Origin: an uncultured Bacteroidales bacterium
Lineage (GTDB): Bacteria > Bacteroidota > Bacteroidia > Bacteroidales > UBA932
Direction of reading: 5' to 3'
Length of the DNA stretch: 11,587 nucleotides
Assembly: GCA_937901105.1 (NCBI GenBank)
Contig: CALCHD010000166.1
Location: 1-11,587, forward strand
The position numbers and the translations under genes were made by a program. The notes under the pieces are model-generated. The model was not told where the DNA came from. It ran no database searches and saw only the letters and a list, made by a program, of their open reading frames with translations. Below are positions 1 through 7,294 of the stretch, in pieces. Within the stretch, counting starts at the first letter, position 1. The number at the start of each line of letters is the position of its first letter.

Positions 1-12
1 AGACACAAAAAA

Positions 13-45
13 AGGAAGCCCGCCATGCGGCGGGCTTCCCCATTT
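13..45 (-). terminator. Rho-independent terminator downstream of the truncated M64 gene
   Basis: Read on the minus strand, an 11-base-pair perfect stem (GGAAGCCCGCC pairing with GGCGGGCTTCC) with a four-base loop is followed by seven consecutive T residues at positions 7-13. This is a canonical intrinsic terminator for minus-strand transcription coming from purB and the M64 gene. On the plus strand the trailing T tract (CCCATTTTTATTTT) is less regular, so it may also stop transcription coming from the left. Confidence 0.9.
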
Positions 46-65
46 TTATTTTGAAAGGAACCCCT

Positions 66-941
66 TCAATTTCGCCGGTCATAATAACCTGGTGCTGCCC
101 GGACAGAAAGTGCATCATAAGGGGCTGATGTAGCTATCTGGCAAATGGTTTTCTGGTTCTGTGCAGTAAGGTAACGGTCACTGCGGAAGGTGTAGAAATT
201 TGAGTTGGCAACTGTCTTTTTCCATACATCCTCGTGTGGAATATCTGTGCCGCTCTCTTCAGATACAGATTCTACAGCCCAAATGTTGAAGTCCTCCTTA
301 TGTCTGTTGTAAGGGGCCATTGTAAAAAGGTAGTCTGCAAAGCGGAGGGCATCTGCACGGAACTTCTCCATCTCCGGGGCAGTGTATCCTTCAGCAATGA
401 AGCACAGGTCAACTTTAGTGGCAGGGTCTCCATTCTCCACCAGTGAAGATACTTTCCAGCTGTTTGCCACCTCTTGGCTTATAAGTTTGTCGGCAGGGTT
501 AATCCCGACAGAGAAAATTTTACTGTACACCCCCGTAGCCTTTACCCTTTCATATACCTTCAGTACAACCTCCTCCTTGGGGTAGGGGATGGTATATGAG
601 CTGCAGAATGCCTGTGGTGTTGTGAGGGCATCAGAGGTGGTCCTCCATTCCTGGAACAGGGTGTTGAATCCTTTTGAGTAGATTGTCTCTCCCTGCAGCG
701 TCTGCACCTCAAGACGGTACTCACCGTAGTTGAAAGTATCTATAAGATTGGTCTTTGAACCGCTCCAAGCGCACTCCTTAACCATTCCGTCCAGGAAGAT
801 CTTCTGGTACGAGGCATCTCCTGCAAAGGTGAGGTCTATGCGAAGCCTGTCGGGAGTAAAATATTTCTCATAGTTTGGCTGCTGGGCAAATGCCGCAACA
901 GAAAGGAGTGCTGCTGCACAAAATGTTATAAATTTCTTCAT
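66..941 (-). pseudogene. M64 (IgA peptidase-like) metallopeptidase, truncated: N-terminal region without catalytic domain
   Basis: The 291-residue product starts with a clear signal peptide (residues 1-19, cut after AFA), so it would be exported. Residues ~20-165 resemble the M64_N beta-rich domain. Residues ~170-275 resemble the start of the peptidase M64 domain (VDLCFIAEGYTAPEMEKFRADA, then YLFTMAPYNRHKEDFNIWAVESVS). Intact M64 proteins of Bacteroidales are, from memory, about 425 residues and carry a zinc-binding HEFGH-type motif downstream. Here homology stops at APYDAL, is followed by a short unrelated tail (RAAPGYYDRRN), and ends just before a terminator. No HExxH is present in any frame of the remaining sequence, so the product should be catalytically dead. 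The gene lies 47 bases downstream of purB. The family call is firm from the conserved blocks; whether the truncation is biological or an assembly error is open. See the finding on the antisense fragment at the break. Confidence 0.75.
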
Positions 942-956
942 ATTGCTGCTGTATAA

Positions 957-985
957 GAGAAGTGGCCCGTTAAAGGGCCACTCTC
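957..985 (-). terminator. Hairpin after purB, possible weak terminator or processing site
   Basis: Immediately after the purB stop codon is a stem of eight perfect pairs (AGTGGCCC with GGGCCACT, six-base loop), extendable by three more pairs across a one-base bulge. On the minus strand it is followed by TTCTCTTAT, which is a poor T tract. It may reduce read-through from purB into the M64 gene, or stabilise the purB mRNA end, rather than stop transcription fully. Confidence 0.45.
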
Positions 986-988
986 ATA

Positions 989-2332
989 TTATTTTCCTAC
1001 ATAATTTTGAGGGGTGATTACCAGAATCTCCTGTTTTACGGAGTCGCTTACGTTAAGCTCTTTCACAAACTCCTGGATGCTCTCCTTGGTGATTCCTGCG
1101 TTTCCGCGGGTAAGTGCCTTAAGTGCCTCGTACGGGTTAGGGTAGCCCTCGCGGCGAAGTACTGTCTGGATACCCTCTGCCACAACTGCCCAGTTTGCCT
1201 CAAGGTCTCTGTCAAGGGCAGCCTCATTGAGGATAAGTTTGCCAAGGCCTTTCTTCAATGATCTCAATGAGATGATTGAGTGTGCCAATGGAACACCTAC
1301 ATTTCTCAATACTGTAGAGTCTGTAAGGTCTCTCTGAAGCCTTGAAACAGGAAGCTTTGAAGCAAGGTGTGCATAGATTGCGTTAGCTATGCCAAAGTTG
1401 CCCTCTGCGTTCTCAAAGTCAATTGGGTTTACCTTGTGAGGCATTGCTGATGAACCAACCTCGCCAGCTTTTACTTTCTGGCGGAAGTACTCCATTGAGA
1501 TGTATGTCCACATGTCTCTTGCAAGGTCAATAAGGATAGTGTTGATTCTCTCAAGGTTGTGGAAAAGTGCCGCAAGATTGTCGTAGTGCTCAATCTGTGT
1601 GGTAGGGTATGAACGTTTAAGTCCAAGCTTGCCCTCTACGAATGCTGCTGCAAACTTGTTCCAGTCAATGCCGGGATACGCAAAGTTGTGTGCGTTGAAG
1701 TTACCTGTTGCACCACCGAATTTTGCAGAATAAGGGACAGTCTCCAAAAGTCTCAACTGCTCTTTAAGACGTGCAACGTAAACAAAGATCTCCTTGCCCA
1801 GACGGGTAGGTGAAGCAGGCTGGCCGTGGGTGTGTGCAAGCATTGAAACGTTCTCCCACTCTTTTGCAAAACCCTCAAGAATCTCAACAACCTCGTTCAA
1901 GGCAGGCATATATGCATCCCTGATACCCTCAAGAAGGCTCAATGGAACTGAAGTGTTATTGATATCCTGTGAAGTAAGTCCAAAGTGAACAAACTCTCCG
2001 TATTTCTCAATGCCAAGTTTCTTGAACTCCTCCTTGATGAAGTACTCAACAGCCTTTACATCATGGTTGGTAACCTTCTCAATATCCTTCACCTTCTGTG
2101 CGTCCTCGCATGAGAAATTGTTGTAGATATCCCTCAATGCTGCAAATTTCTCTGCAGGGAAACTCTTGAGCTGCTCCAGAGGAAGCTCACATAGGGCAAT
2201 GAAATACTCAATCTCAACCCTTACTCTATATTTGATAAGTGCGTACTCAGAAAAGTACAGGCTCAAATCTTCAACTTGTTTGCGGTATCTGCCGTCAATT
2301 GGAGACACTGCCATTAGTGCGTTGTTTGACAT
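989..2332 (-). CDS. purB: Adenylosuccinate lyase
   Basis: PurB catalyses two fumarate-releasing steps of purine synthesis: SAICAR to AICAR, and adenylosuccinate to AMP, as a cytoplasmic homotetramer. The 447-residue protein aligns end to end with the E. coli enzyme (456 residues) from LMAVSPIDGRY at the N-terminus to TPQNYVGK at the C-terminus. Visible signatures are TTNHDVKAVEYF-like residues 88-98, TSQDINNTS at 120-128, HTHGQPASPT at 167-176 containing the general acid/base His169, TTQIEHYD at 244-251, and the fumarase/aspartase superfamily signature GSSAMPHKVNPIDFENAEGN at 293-312 with the catalytic serine at 295. No key residue is missing. The start codon is preceded by an AT-rich leader without a Shine-Dalgarno sequence, normal for Bacteroidota. 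It is divergent from the choloylglycine hydrolase gene, with 101 bases between. Confidence 0.98.
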   Translation of the reverse strand: MSNNALMAVSPIDGRYRKQVEDLSLYFSEYALIKYRVRVEIEYFIALCELPLEQLKSFPAEKFAALRDIYNNFSCEDAQKVKDIEKVTNHDVKAVEYFIKEEFKKLGIEKYGEFVHFGLTSQDINNTSVPLSLLEGIRDAYMPALNEVVEILEGFAKEWENVSMLAHTHGQPASPTRLGKEIFVYVARLKEQLRLLETVPYSAKFGGATGNFNAHNFAYPGIDWNKFAAAFVEGKLGLKRSYPTTQIEHYDNLAALFHNLERINTILIDLARDMWTYISMEYFRQKVKAGEVGSSAMPHKVNPIDFENAEGNFGIANAIYAHLASKLPVSRLQRDLTDSTVLRNVGVPLAHSIISLRSLKKGLGKLILNEAALDRDLEANWAVVAEGIQTVLRREGYPNPYEALKALTRGNAGITKESIQEFVKELNVSDSVKQEILVITPQNYVGK

Positions 2333-2359
2333 AGTGTGTTAAAAATAAAAATTTGGGTG

Positions 2360-2367
2360 TAAAGATA
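2360..2367 (-). promoter_or_regulatory. Possible -7 box for purB
   Basis: On the minus strand this reads TATCTTTA, seven of eight positions of the Bacteroidota -7 consensus TAnnTTTG, and would place the transcript start about 20 bases before the purB ATG. A T-rich stretch with TTTTTG lies upstream but its spacing is too short for a good -33 TTTG box, so this is tentative. No comparable box was found on the plus strand for the divergent gene. Confidence 0.35.
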
Positions 2368-2433
2368 ATCAAAATTGCAACAAAAACACTATTGGTGTGT
2401 TAGGTATTGGTAAATGTTCAATAAAATATAGTC

Positions 2434-3513
2434 ATGAATAAAAAAGTATTGTTTATGGGACTCATAGCAGCAATCGGCATGGCGGTGCCAGCCGGTGCGT
2501 GTACAGGAATTGCACTTACTGCAAAAGACGGCAGCTATATCCAGGCCAGGACCATTGAGTGGGCCAAAGGATATCTTGAGAGCGGATACACCATCATCCC
2601 AAGAGGGGAACAACTCTTCTCCTATACTCCCGACAACGGAAAGGGACTCCACTTCACCGCAAAATACGGTGTTGTAGGATTGACCGTAGCAGACAAGAAC
2701 TTCATTGCAGAGGGAATCAATGAGGCAGGGCTTTCCTGTGGCCTCTTCTTCTTCCCCGAGTACGGATCCTATGCAAAATTTGATCCTGCCAAACGCAACA
2801 TAACCGTTGCCGACATGCAGCTCAACCAATGGATCCTCACCCAGTTCTCATCAATAGACGAGGTTAAGCACGAACTGTTGAACGGCAAGACCATAGTAAC
2901 CGGCCTTGTGGGCAACGCCGTAATTCACTGGAGGATTGGTGAGCCTGGCGGCAGACAGGTAGTGCTTGAGATTGTAGACGGTGTTCCTCATTTTTATGAG
3001 AATACAGTAGGGGTAATTACCAACGCTCCCGGTTTTGAGTGGCACCTTACCAATTTGAGCAACTACGTGAACTTGTACGGAGGTACAGCCCAGGCGCACA
3101 AGATGGGTGAGTTTACAGTGAACCCTATTGGAAGCGGTTCAGGCCTCTTGGGAATTCCGGGCGATGCAACCCCTCCTTCACGCTTTATCAGAGCAGCTTT
3201 TATCCGTAACACTGCCCCTCAGTTGGCAGATGCAAAGGCAACCGTGGTTCAGACCTTCCATCTTTTGAACTTCTTTGACGTACCGCTAGGGTTTGAGACC
3301 AATGTTGGAACCAAGTTCCCTGACATCCCAAGCGCAACCCAGTGGACCAGTTCAATAGACCTTACCCACAGGAAAGTCTACTACCACACAGCCTACAATG
3401 TGAATATCCGCTGCATTGACCTGGCCCAGATAGACTTTGGCAAAGTGAAATACCAGTGGCATCCGCTGGATTCCAGCCAGACACAGCCGGTGGAGATGGT
3501 GCAGGTGAAATAA
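2434..3513 (+). CDS. Choloylglycine hydrolase family (Ntn) linear amide C-N hydrolase, exported
   Basis: An N-terminal-nucleophile hydrolase that cleaves a non-peptide C-N amide bond; the family includes bile salt hydrolases and penicillin V acylases. Residues 1-22 form a signal peptide ending AGA, and cleavage would expose Cys23 as the N-terminal nucleophile (ACTGIAL). Aligned to bile salt hydrolase numbering, the equivalents of Cys1, Arg17, Asn172 and Arg225 are present as Cys23, Arg39, Asn197 and Arg250 (GIPGDATPPSRFIRAAF). Asp20 is Glu42 (ARTIEW) and the Asn81 region is GLFFFP instead of GLNFP. From memory, this E/F pattern matches a Gram-negative clade that includes the Brucella-type enzyme, not the Gram-positive bile salt hydrolases. 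At 359 residues the mature length (337) is normal. It stands alone between purB and a terminator. Substrate is therefore uncertain: bile salts or another N-acyl compound. The family call is firm. Confidence 0.92.
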   Translation: MNKKVLFMGLIAAIGMAVPAGACTGIALTAKDGSYIQARTIEWAKGYLESGYTIIPRGEQLFSYTPDNGKGLHFTAKYGVVGLTVADKNFIAEGINEAGLSCGLFFFPEYGSYAKFDPAKRNITVADMQLNQWILTQFSSIDEVKHELLNGKTIVTGLVGNAVIHWRIGEPGGRQVVLEIVDGVPHFYENTVGVITNAPGFEWHLTNLSNYVNLYGGTAQAHKMGEFTVNPIGSGSGLLGIPGDATPPSRFIRAAFIRNTAPQLADAKATVVQTFHLLNFFDVPLGFETNVGTKFPDIPSATQWTSSIDLTHRKVYYHTAYNVNIRCIDLAQIDFGKVKYQWHPLDSSQTQPVEMVQVK

Positions 3514-3526
3514 AAAATCATTAAAT

Positions 3527-3557
3527 TTGTCGGGATTATAGTCCCGACAATTTTTTT
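3527..3557 (+). terminator. Rho-independent terminator after the choloylglycine hydrolase gene
   Basis: A nine-base-pair perfect stem (TTGTCGGGA pairing with TCCCGACAA), a six-base loop and seven T residues lie 14 bases after the stop codon. The terminator separates the hydrolase from the next gene, whose start codon follows 12 bases after the T tract. Confidence 0.9.
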
Positions 3558-3569
3558 ATAGTCAAACAT

Positions 3570-3908
3570 ATGGCAGATTACAGTAAAATCATTGCAGAAT
3601 CAGACGGTGATCTTCCGTTTGGAGATTGTGTGAGTGCAGATATAAACTACCGCAAGGAACTGGTGATAGAGTATATAACCACCGATTACAGGACGGAGAT
3701 TGAAAGTAAGAAACTGGCCACAGTAGACCGTGAGGATACCGCAAAGATGGCAGCCTTCCTTAACGTGCCTATAGAACAACTGCCTCAGCGTATTTTGGAT
3801 GAATGCGGAGACACCAGCGATATATGCACACCCTCCGAGATAAAGGGTATCTTTAAGGATGTGCTGGAATATATACTCGATTGTGGGGTAAGGTATGTGT
3901 TGAAATAA
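3570..3908 (+). CDS. Small acidic protein of unknown function (112 residues)
   Basis: I do not recognise a family. The product is acidic, has no signal peptide and no membrane segment, so it should be cytoplasmic. The first ~50 residues have alternating charged and aliphatic residues suggesting beta strands (KELVIEYITTDYRTEIE); the rest looks helical (REDTAKMAAFLNVPIEQLPQRILDECG, then SEIKGIFKDVLEYILDCGVRYVL). Cysteines are at 20, 79, 86 and 105, without a CxxC pair. Coding is supported by its codon use resembling that of neighbouring genes, and by tight flanking by two terminators, which would make it a single-gene unit. The ATG follows the upstream T tract by only 12 bases, so its promoter must overlap the preceding terminator or it depends on read-through. 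Confidence 0.75.
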   Translation: MADYSKIIAESDGDLPFGDCVSADINYRKELVIEYITTDYRTEIESKKLATVDREDTAKMAAFLNVPIEQLPQRILDECGDTSDICTPSEIKGIFKDVLEYILDCGVRYVLK

Positions 3909-3920
3909 CATATAAGAAAA

Positions 3921-3945
3921 AGAGGGGACTGATCATGCCCCCTCT
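3921..3945. terminator. Bidirectional hairpin between convergent genes
   Basis: A seven-base-pair stem (AGAGGGG with CCCCTCT) lies between the stops of the 112-residue gene and the alkaline phosphatase gene. On the minus strand it is followed by TTTTTCTTAT, which supports termination of the tmk-phosphatase transcript. On the plus strand the tail is GTCAATTTTAT, a weaker tract. Confidence 0.75.
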
Positions 3946-3967
3946 GTCAATTTTATATGAAAACGGA

Positions 3968-5137
3968 TTATTTAATCAACTCCTCAATTATACCCGGTAT
4001 CTCATAATTCTTAAAAATGCCGGCAAATTTCTCTGCACCTGCGCCATAGGCGAAGATTGGAACTACTGTGCCGGTGTGGCCTTTGGTGCTGAAGGTGAGG
4101 TGTACGGGTACCTGCTCGCCAACTGCGTGGCCTTTATAGCCTACAGCGGTGCCGCCGGTCTCGTGGTCGGCGGTTACTACAAGGAGGGTCTCAGGGTGTT
4201 TGTTTACGTAGTCTACAAGGATCTTCAGGGTTGTGTCAAACTCCTTCATCTCCTCTACCATCCCCTCTGAATCGTTGTTGTGGCCGTAGCCGTCTATAAT
4301 GGCGCTCTCAATCATAAGGAAGAAACCGTCGGGAGCATTTTTTGAAAGCTGCTCAAGGGCTTTTGTACAAGCCTTTCCAAGGTATTCCACCGGCTCGGAG
4401 AATCTTACTGTATCAATATTTCCAGCCTCAGCGGCAAGTTTTGCGGCAAGGCAAACTTCTGCACCATCTGCGGCAGAAGCGGTTTTTGAAGATTTGTTCC
4501 TGCGGTGCACATCTCCCATTTCCAGTATCCCGACAAATTTTTCCGAATTTGTGTTCAGTACAGATTTCCAGTCCAAGTATACATCGTATCCCTTCTCAAT
4601 AAGTACGGCTGTCATATCCACCGAATCGGGGCGGTTGATGAAGGCAGAGAGTCCTGCACCAATAGCTACATCCACGCCGCTCTGTGTGAACTGTTCTGCT
4701 ATCTTGTAGCTCATGGAACGTGAAGGTACACCGGCGTAGAAGGCACCAGGAGTAGCCTCTGTTAAGGTTGTGTTTACAACTATTCCGGTCTTTTTGCCCA
4801 TAGCCTGCGCCTTCTTAAGTACGCTTGTAAGCTGTACTGTGTCAGGGTCTACTCCAAGGAAGCCGTTGCGGGTACGGGTGCCTGTTGCAAGGGCTGTGCC
4901 GCCGGCAGGGGAGTCGGTTACATAGTTGTTGGCAGATTGTGTCTCATTGAGACCAATTACCGGGGCCATCTCAAAACCGGTTTGAGAATCTTCGCTCAAC
5001 AGCAGTGATGAAACGGCGCCAAAGCCCATGCCGTCGCCAATCAGGTAAATTACGTTCTGCGGTTTTTGAGGTTTGCTGCAGCAGGATGCAAGCATCAGAG
5101 CCGCCAATGCGGCACACATAAGTGAGAGTCTTTTCAT
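3968..5137 (-). CDS. Alkaline phosphatase, lipoprotein
   Basis: A zinc/magnesium phosphomonoesterase of the alkaline phosphatase superfamily that releases phosphate from organic esters outside the cytoplasm. Residues 1-18 are a lipoprotein signal peptide with lipobox LASC, lipid attachment at Cys19. Metal and catalytic residues visible by alignment to E. coli PhoA: Asp35 (IGDGMG), nucleophile Ser76 in TDSPAGGTALATG, Thr129 in EATPGA, Glu277 (MIESAIID), Asp282 and His286 (IDGYGH), Asp324 and His325 (TADHETGG), and His354 (KGHTGTVVPIFAYG). The position of E. coli Lys328 is a glycine (IDGYGH). The 389 residues are a normal, uninterrupted length. The start is 11 bases downstream of the DoxX/MauE-like gene, so it is very likely the last gene of the tmk cluster. 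The family is certain; preferred substrate is not visible. Pho regulation is not evident. Confidence 0.95.
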   Translation of the reverse strand: MKRLSLMCAALAALMLASCCSKPQKPQNVIYLIGDGMGFGAVSSLLLSEDSQTGFEMAPVIGLNETQSANNYVTDSPAGGTALATGTRTRNGFLGVDPDTVQLTSVLKKAQAMGKKTGIVVNTTLTEATPGAFYAGVPSRSMSYKIAEQFTQSGVDVAIGAGLSAFINRPDSVDMTAVLIEKGYDVYLDWKSVLNTNSEKFVGILEMGDVHRRNKSSKTASAADGAEVCLAAKLAAEAGNIDTVRFSEPVEYLGKACTKALEQLSKNAPDGFFLMIESAIIDGYGHNNDSEGMVEEMKEFDTTLKILVDYVNKHPETLLVVTADHETGGTAVGYKGHAVGEQVPVHLTFSTKGHTGTVVPIFAYGAGAEKFAGIFKNYEIPGIIEELIK

Positions 5138-5148
5138 ATTAAGTGCTT

Positions 5149-6471
5149 TTATTCTTCTACGGGTGTATCTGCTCCTCCAGCAGGTTCTTCAGCAGGTTCT
5201 CCAGCTGGTTTCCTGATTACCTTCTTCAAAAGGGAGTTGGTGTAAATTATCCTTGAAAAGAAGCGGATTATCATAATAAGGCACAGGATTACAAAGAGTG
5301 ATATCTCTGCAAAGAGATGCTCCTCAATCCTGGTTGTGGCGGTTATTATCTCCGGGTCTTCATCAAGGATCTTTTCAATGTCACCGGAAGGGTAGTTGCC
5401 CCTGGCCCATTTCTTTATGATTATCCCGCTGTTTACATATGTAAGGCCGCCGCTTGAGCGGTTGAATGAGATTACGGCCTTGTAGTCTGAATAGAGGATG
5501 TCAAACGTGCGTCCTGCCTCCTCTTCATATGGGGCAAACAGGGCCTGGGTCTGTTCAACGGAGTTGGCGCTTATGATGTAGAGCTTCAGGTTGTGGCTGT
5601 GCAGGGTGTCTGCCAGGTTCATGATCTTCTCCACAGCCTTGCTTCCAAGTGCCCTGGCGTTGTATATGGATATGAAGAATACGGGGCCTTTCCTCTCAAC
5701 AATTTCATTTCCTATTGAGTTCCCTTCGGCGTCTATGAATGAGAAGTCTACGCTGGCATCTTCGGCAGCTCCGCGTACCAGCTCGGTCTTGGCGTCTACA
5801 TATGTCCATGTACTGTCGGGAAGATTGTCTATTGTGAATGTATCCTCTTTGCCTCCTTTGCTGTAGATGAAGGTGGTCTCATATTCCCTCTCCTGCATCT
5901 CCTGCTTCTGTGCTATAAGGTCGGTGCCAGGCTTGTAGATGCCAAAGTCTATTTGGGGTATGTTGCGCAGGGAGTATATCTGCAGCGCTGTTATGAGAAG
6001 TGCATATATTACAAGATATCCCCTCTCAACGGCAGGTGTTGCAATGTGGTGGTACTCCTTTCTCTTGAAGAAGATTATGAGTGCCGCCGTCAGCAGTATG
6101 AGGTTCTTTATGAAGGTGCCCCTGTTGCTCAAGTGTATGGCTTCGCCAAAGCATCCGCAGTCGCTTACAGGGTTAGCTATGGCAATCCATAGTGTGAGCA
6201 GTGTAAAGCAGGAGATAAATGCCAGCCCTACTTTTGAGAAGAATTCCATACGCAGCCCCTTAAGGATGGCAACTCCTATAAGGAATTCAAGGCAGGTGAG
6301 TGCCAGTGCCAGCGGAATGGAAAGGAAATCAATGAAATCCAGATGGAATACCCCAATGTACTCCTTTATCTTAAGGGCCGTGCCAATAGGGTCAACACCC
6401 TTTATGAATCCTGCAAAAACAAACAGGAGTCCAAAGGCAAGCCGGCTTATGACCATCAGGATTTTAATCAT
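5149..6471 (-). CDS. DoxX/MauE-like membrane protein with periplasmic thioredoxin-like domain
   Basis: The 440-residue protein begins with a four-helix DoxX/MauE-like unit: hydrophobic segments at about 5-23, 50-71, 80-99 and 121-136, then a fifth at 150-168. SDCGCFG at 103-109, between the third and fourth helices, is the characteristic cysteine motif of MauE-type members. Residues ~190-375 form an extracytoplasmic domain whose later part (PVFFISIYNARALGS, LKLYIISANS, YSDYKAVISFNRSSGGLTYVNSGIIIKKW) has the strand order of a thioredoxin-like fold but no CxxC. A last membrane helix spans ~388-408, followed by a basic stretch and a cytoplasmic Pro/Glu-rich tail with a short repeat (PAGEPAEEPAGG). 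Its layout matches what I recall as the BT_3928 family of Bacteroidota; the biochemical role is unknown, with quinone- or thiol-linked redox being a reasonable guess from DoxX/MauE relatives. It lies 10 bases after tmk. Confidence 0.85.
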   Translation of the reverse strand: MIKILMVISRLAFGLLFVFAGFIKGVDPIGTALKIKEYIGVFHLDFIDFLSIPLALALTCLEFLIGVAILKGLRMEFFSKVGLAFISCFTLLTLWIAIANPVSDCGCFGEAIHLSNRGTFIKNLILLTAALIIFFKRKEYHHIATPAVERGYLVIYALLITALQIYSLRNIPQIDFGIYKPGTDLIAQKQEMQEREYETTFIYSKGGKEDTFTIDNLPDSTWTYVDAKTELVRGAAEDASVDFSFIDAEGNSIGNEIVERKGPVFFISIYNARALGSKAVEKIMNLADTLHSHNLKLYIISANSVEQTQALFAPYEEEAGRTFDILYSDYKAVISFNRSSGGLTYVNSGIIIKKWARGNYPSGDIEKILDEDPEIITATTRIEEHLFAEISLFVILCLIMIIRFFSRIIYTNSLLKKVIRKPAGEPAEEPAGGADTPVEE

Positions 6472-6481
6472 TTGTCTTATT

Positions 6482-7186
6482 CTAGAATAGTTTGTCTACC
6501 TGTTCTTTGATATTTGCAAAAATCTCTGCAGGAGGAAGCATTTTGCCGTTGGCATCCTCACAACATACCTTAACAAAGTTTGCATCCAGCTCTGTCTGCT
6601 GGAGGTAGATTTCCCTTACAGAAATCTGGAACTTGATATCGGCCTCGTGTATGTCTTCCTTGCCGTTGAGGTAATCCCTGTCATCGTCTCCGCTGCGGCT
6701 CTCTTTCAGTTTGCTGTCTACAAACTCAATTGGAACGTTAAGGAAGAGGTTCAGATCAGGTTTTGGAATGCCGTATTTGTTGTACTCGGTGTCAAAGATC
6801 CAGTCTCTCAATTCTTTGGCAAGCTGCTCGCGGTTTTCTTCAAACTGCGGCTGCATCATTATCTTTGAGCACTGGTAGGCAATGTTTGAGTATACGTAGC
6901 GGTCCAGCAGTACGCAGTCGCCCGCTGCCAGCCACTCCTTTATGGTTGCTGCTGCATCCATCCTGTCCAATGCAAACAGGAGGGCAACAATTTGCGGATG
7001 TACCTGCTCAATGCTGCCAAAGTCTCCTCTCAAATATTTTCCAATAAGCTCTCCGTAAAGAGGGGAGTCGTATCGTGGAAAATGGAGGTATCTTAAATTT
7101 ACCCCTTTGCTTATCAGGTATTCTTTCAATCTTTTCACCTGGGTGCTTTTTCCTGCACCGTCAAGTCCTTCAAGTACTATGAGCAT
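6482..7186 (-). CDS. tmk: Thymidylate kinase (dTMP kinase)
   Basis: Phosphorylates dTMP to dTDP with ATP in the cytoplasm, a required step of dTTP synthesis. The P-loop is at residues 7-15 (GLDGAGKST), directly at the N-terminus as usual. The DRY-type motif is at 95-97 inside LLDRYVYSNIAYQ, residues HFPRYDSPLYGELI (35-48) match the substrate-binding segment, and a lid region rich in Arg and acidic residues follows at 162-180 (KESRSGDDDRDYLNGKEDI). At 234 residues it is slightly longer than the E. coli enzyme (213), mostly through inserts at 111-140 and in the lid. It is the first gene of a minus-strand cluster with the DoxX/MauE-like and phosphatase genes and is divergent from folP. Confidence 0.96.
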   Translation of the reverse strand: MLIVLEGLDGAGKSTQVKRLKEYLISKGVNLRYLHFPRYDSPLYGELIGKYLRGDFGSIEQVHPQIVALLFALDRMDAAATIKEWLAAGDCVLLDRYVYSNIAYQCSKIMMQPQFEENREQLAKELRDWIFDTEYNKYGIPKPDLNLFLNVPIEFVDSKLKESRSGDDDRDYLNGKEDIHEADIKFQISVREIYLQQTELDANFVKVCCEDANGKMLPPAEIFANIKEQVDKLF

Positions 7187-7210
7187 CTTTTTACATTTTT
7201 ATCCAATAAA

Positions 7211-7218
7211 CAAAGATA
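7211..7218 (-). promoter_or_regulatory. Probable -7 box of the tmk promoter
   Basis: On the minus strand the sequence is TATCTTTG, a perfect match to the Bacteroidota -7 consensus TAnnTTTG, 25 bases before the tmk ATG. A T-rich CATTTTA lies upstream at a plausible -33 distance, with an imperfect TTTG. This would drive the tmk cluster. Confidence 0.6.
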
Positions 7219-7222
7219 TAAC

Positions 7223-7251
7223 TTTAAAATGAGAAAATACTTCTAAATTTG
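7223..7251 (+). promoter_or_regulatory. Probable folP promoter (-33/-7 boxes)
   Basis: TAAATTTG at 7244-7251 matches TAnnTTTG perfectly, with a degenerate -33 box TTTA at 7223-7226. The start codon is 43 bases further on. It partly overlaps the divergent tmk promoter region, so the two units probably compete for or share control. Confidence 0.5.
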
Positions 7252-7294
7252 TGAAAGATTTTTTTTCATTTTCCCGACAATTTAAAGGCAATTT

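Noticed and set aside
5155..5215. Short repeat in the end of the DoxX/MauE-like gene as a mobile or regulatory repeat
   Set aside because: It encodes a Pro/Glu/Ala-rich low-complexity tail and is fully explained by the coding sequence.
500..7283. Recurring CCCGACAA-type octamers (near 508, 3544, 4532, 7274) as a regulatory repeat
   Set aside because: They occur in unrelated contexts: coding sequence, a terminator stem, a leader. Number and placement fit chance.
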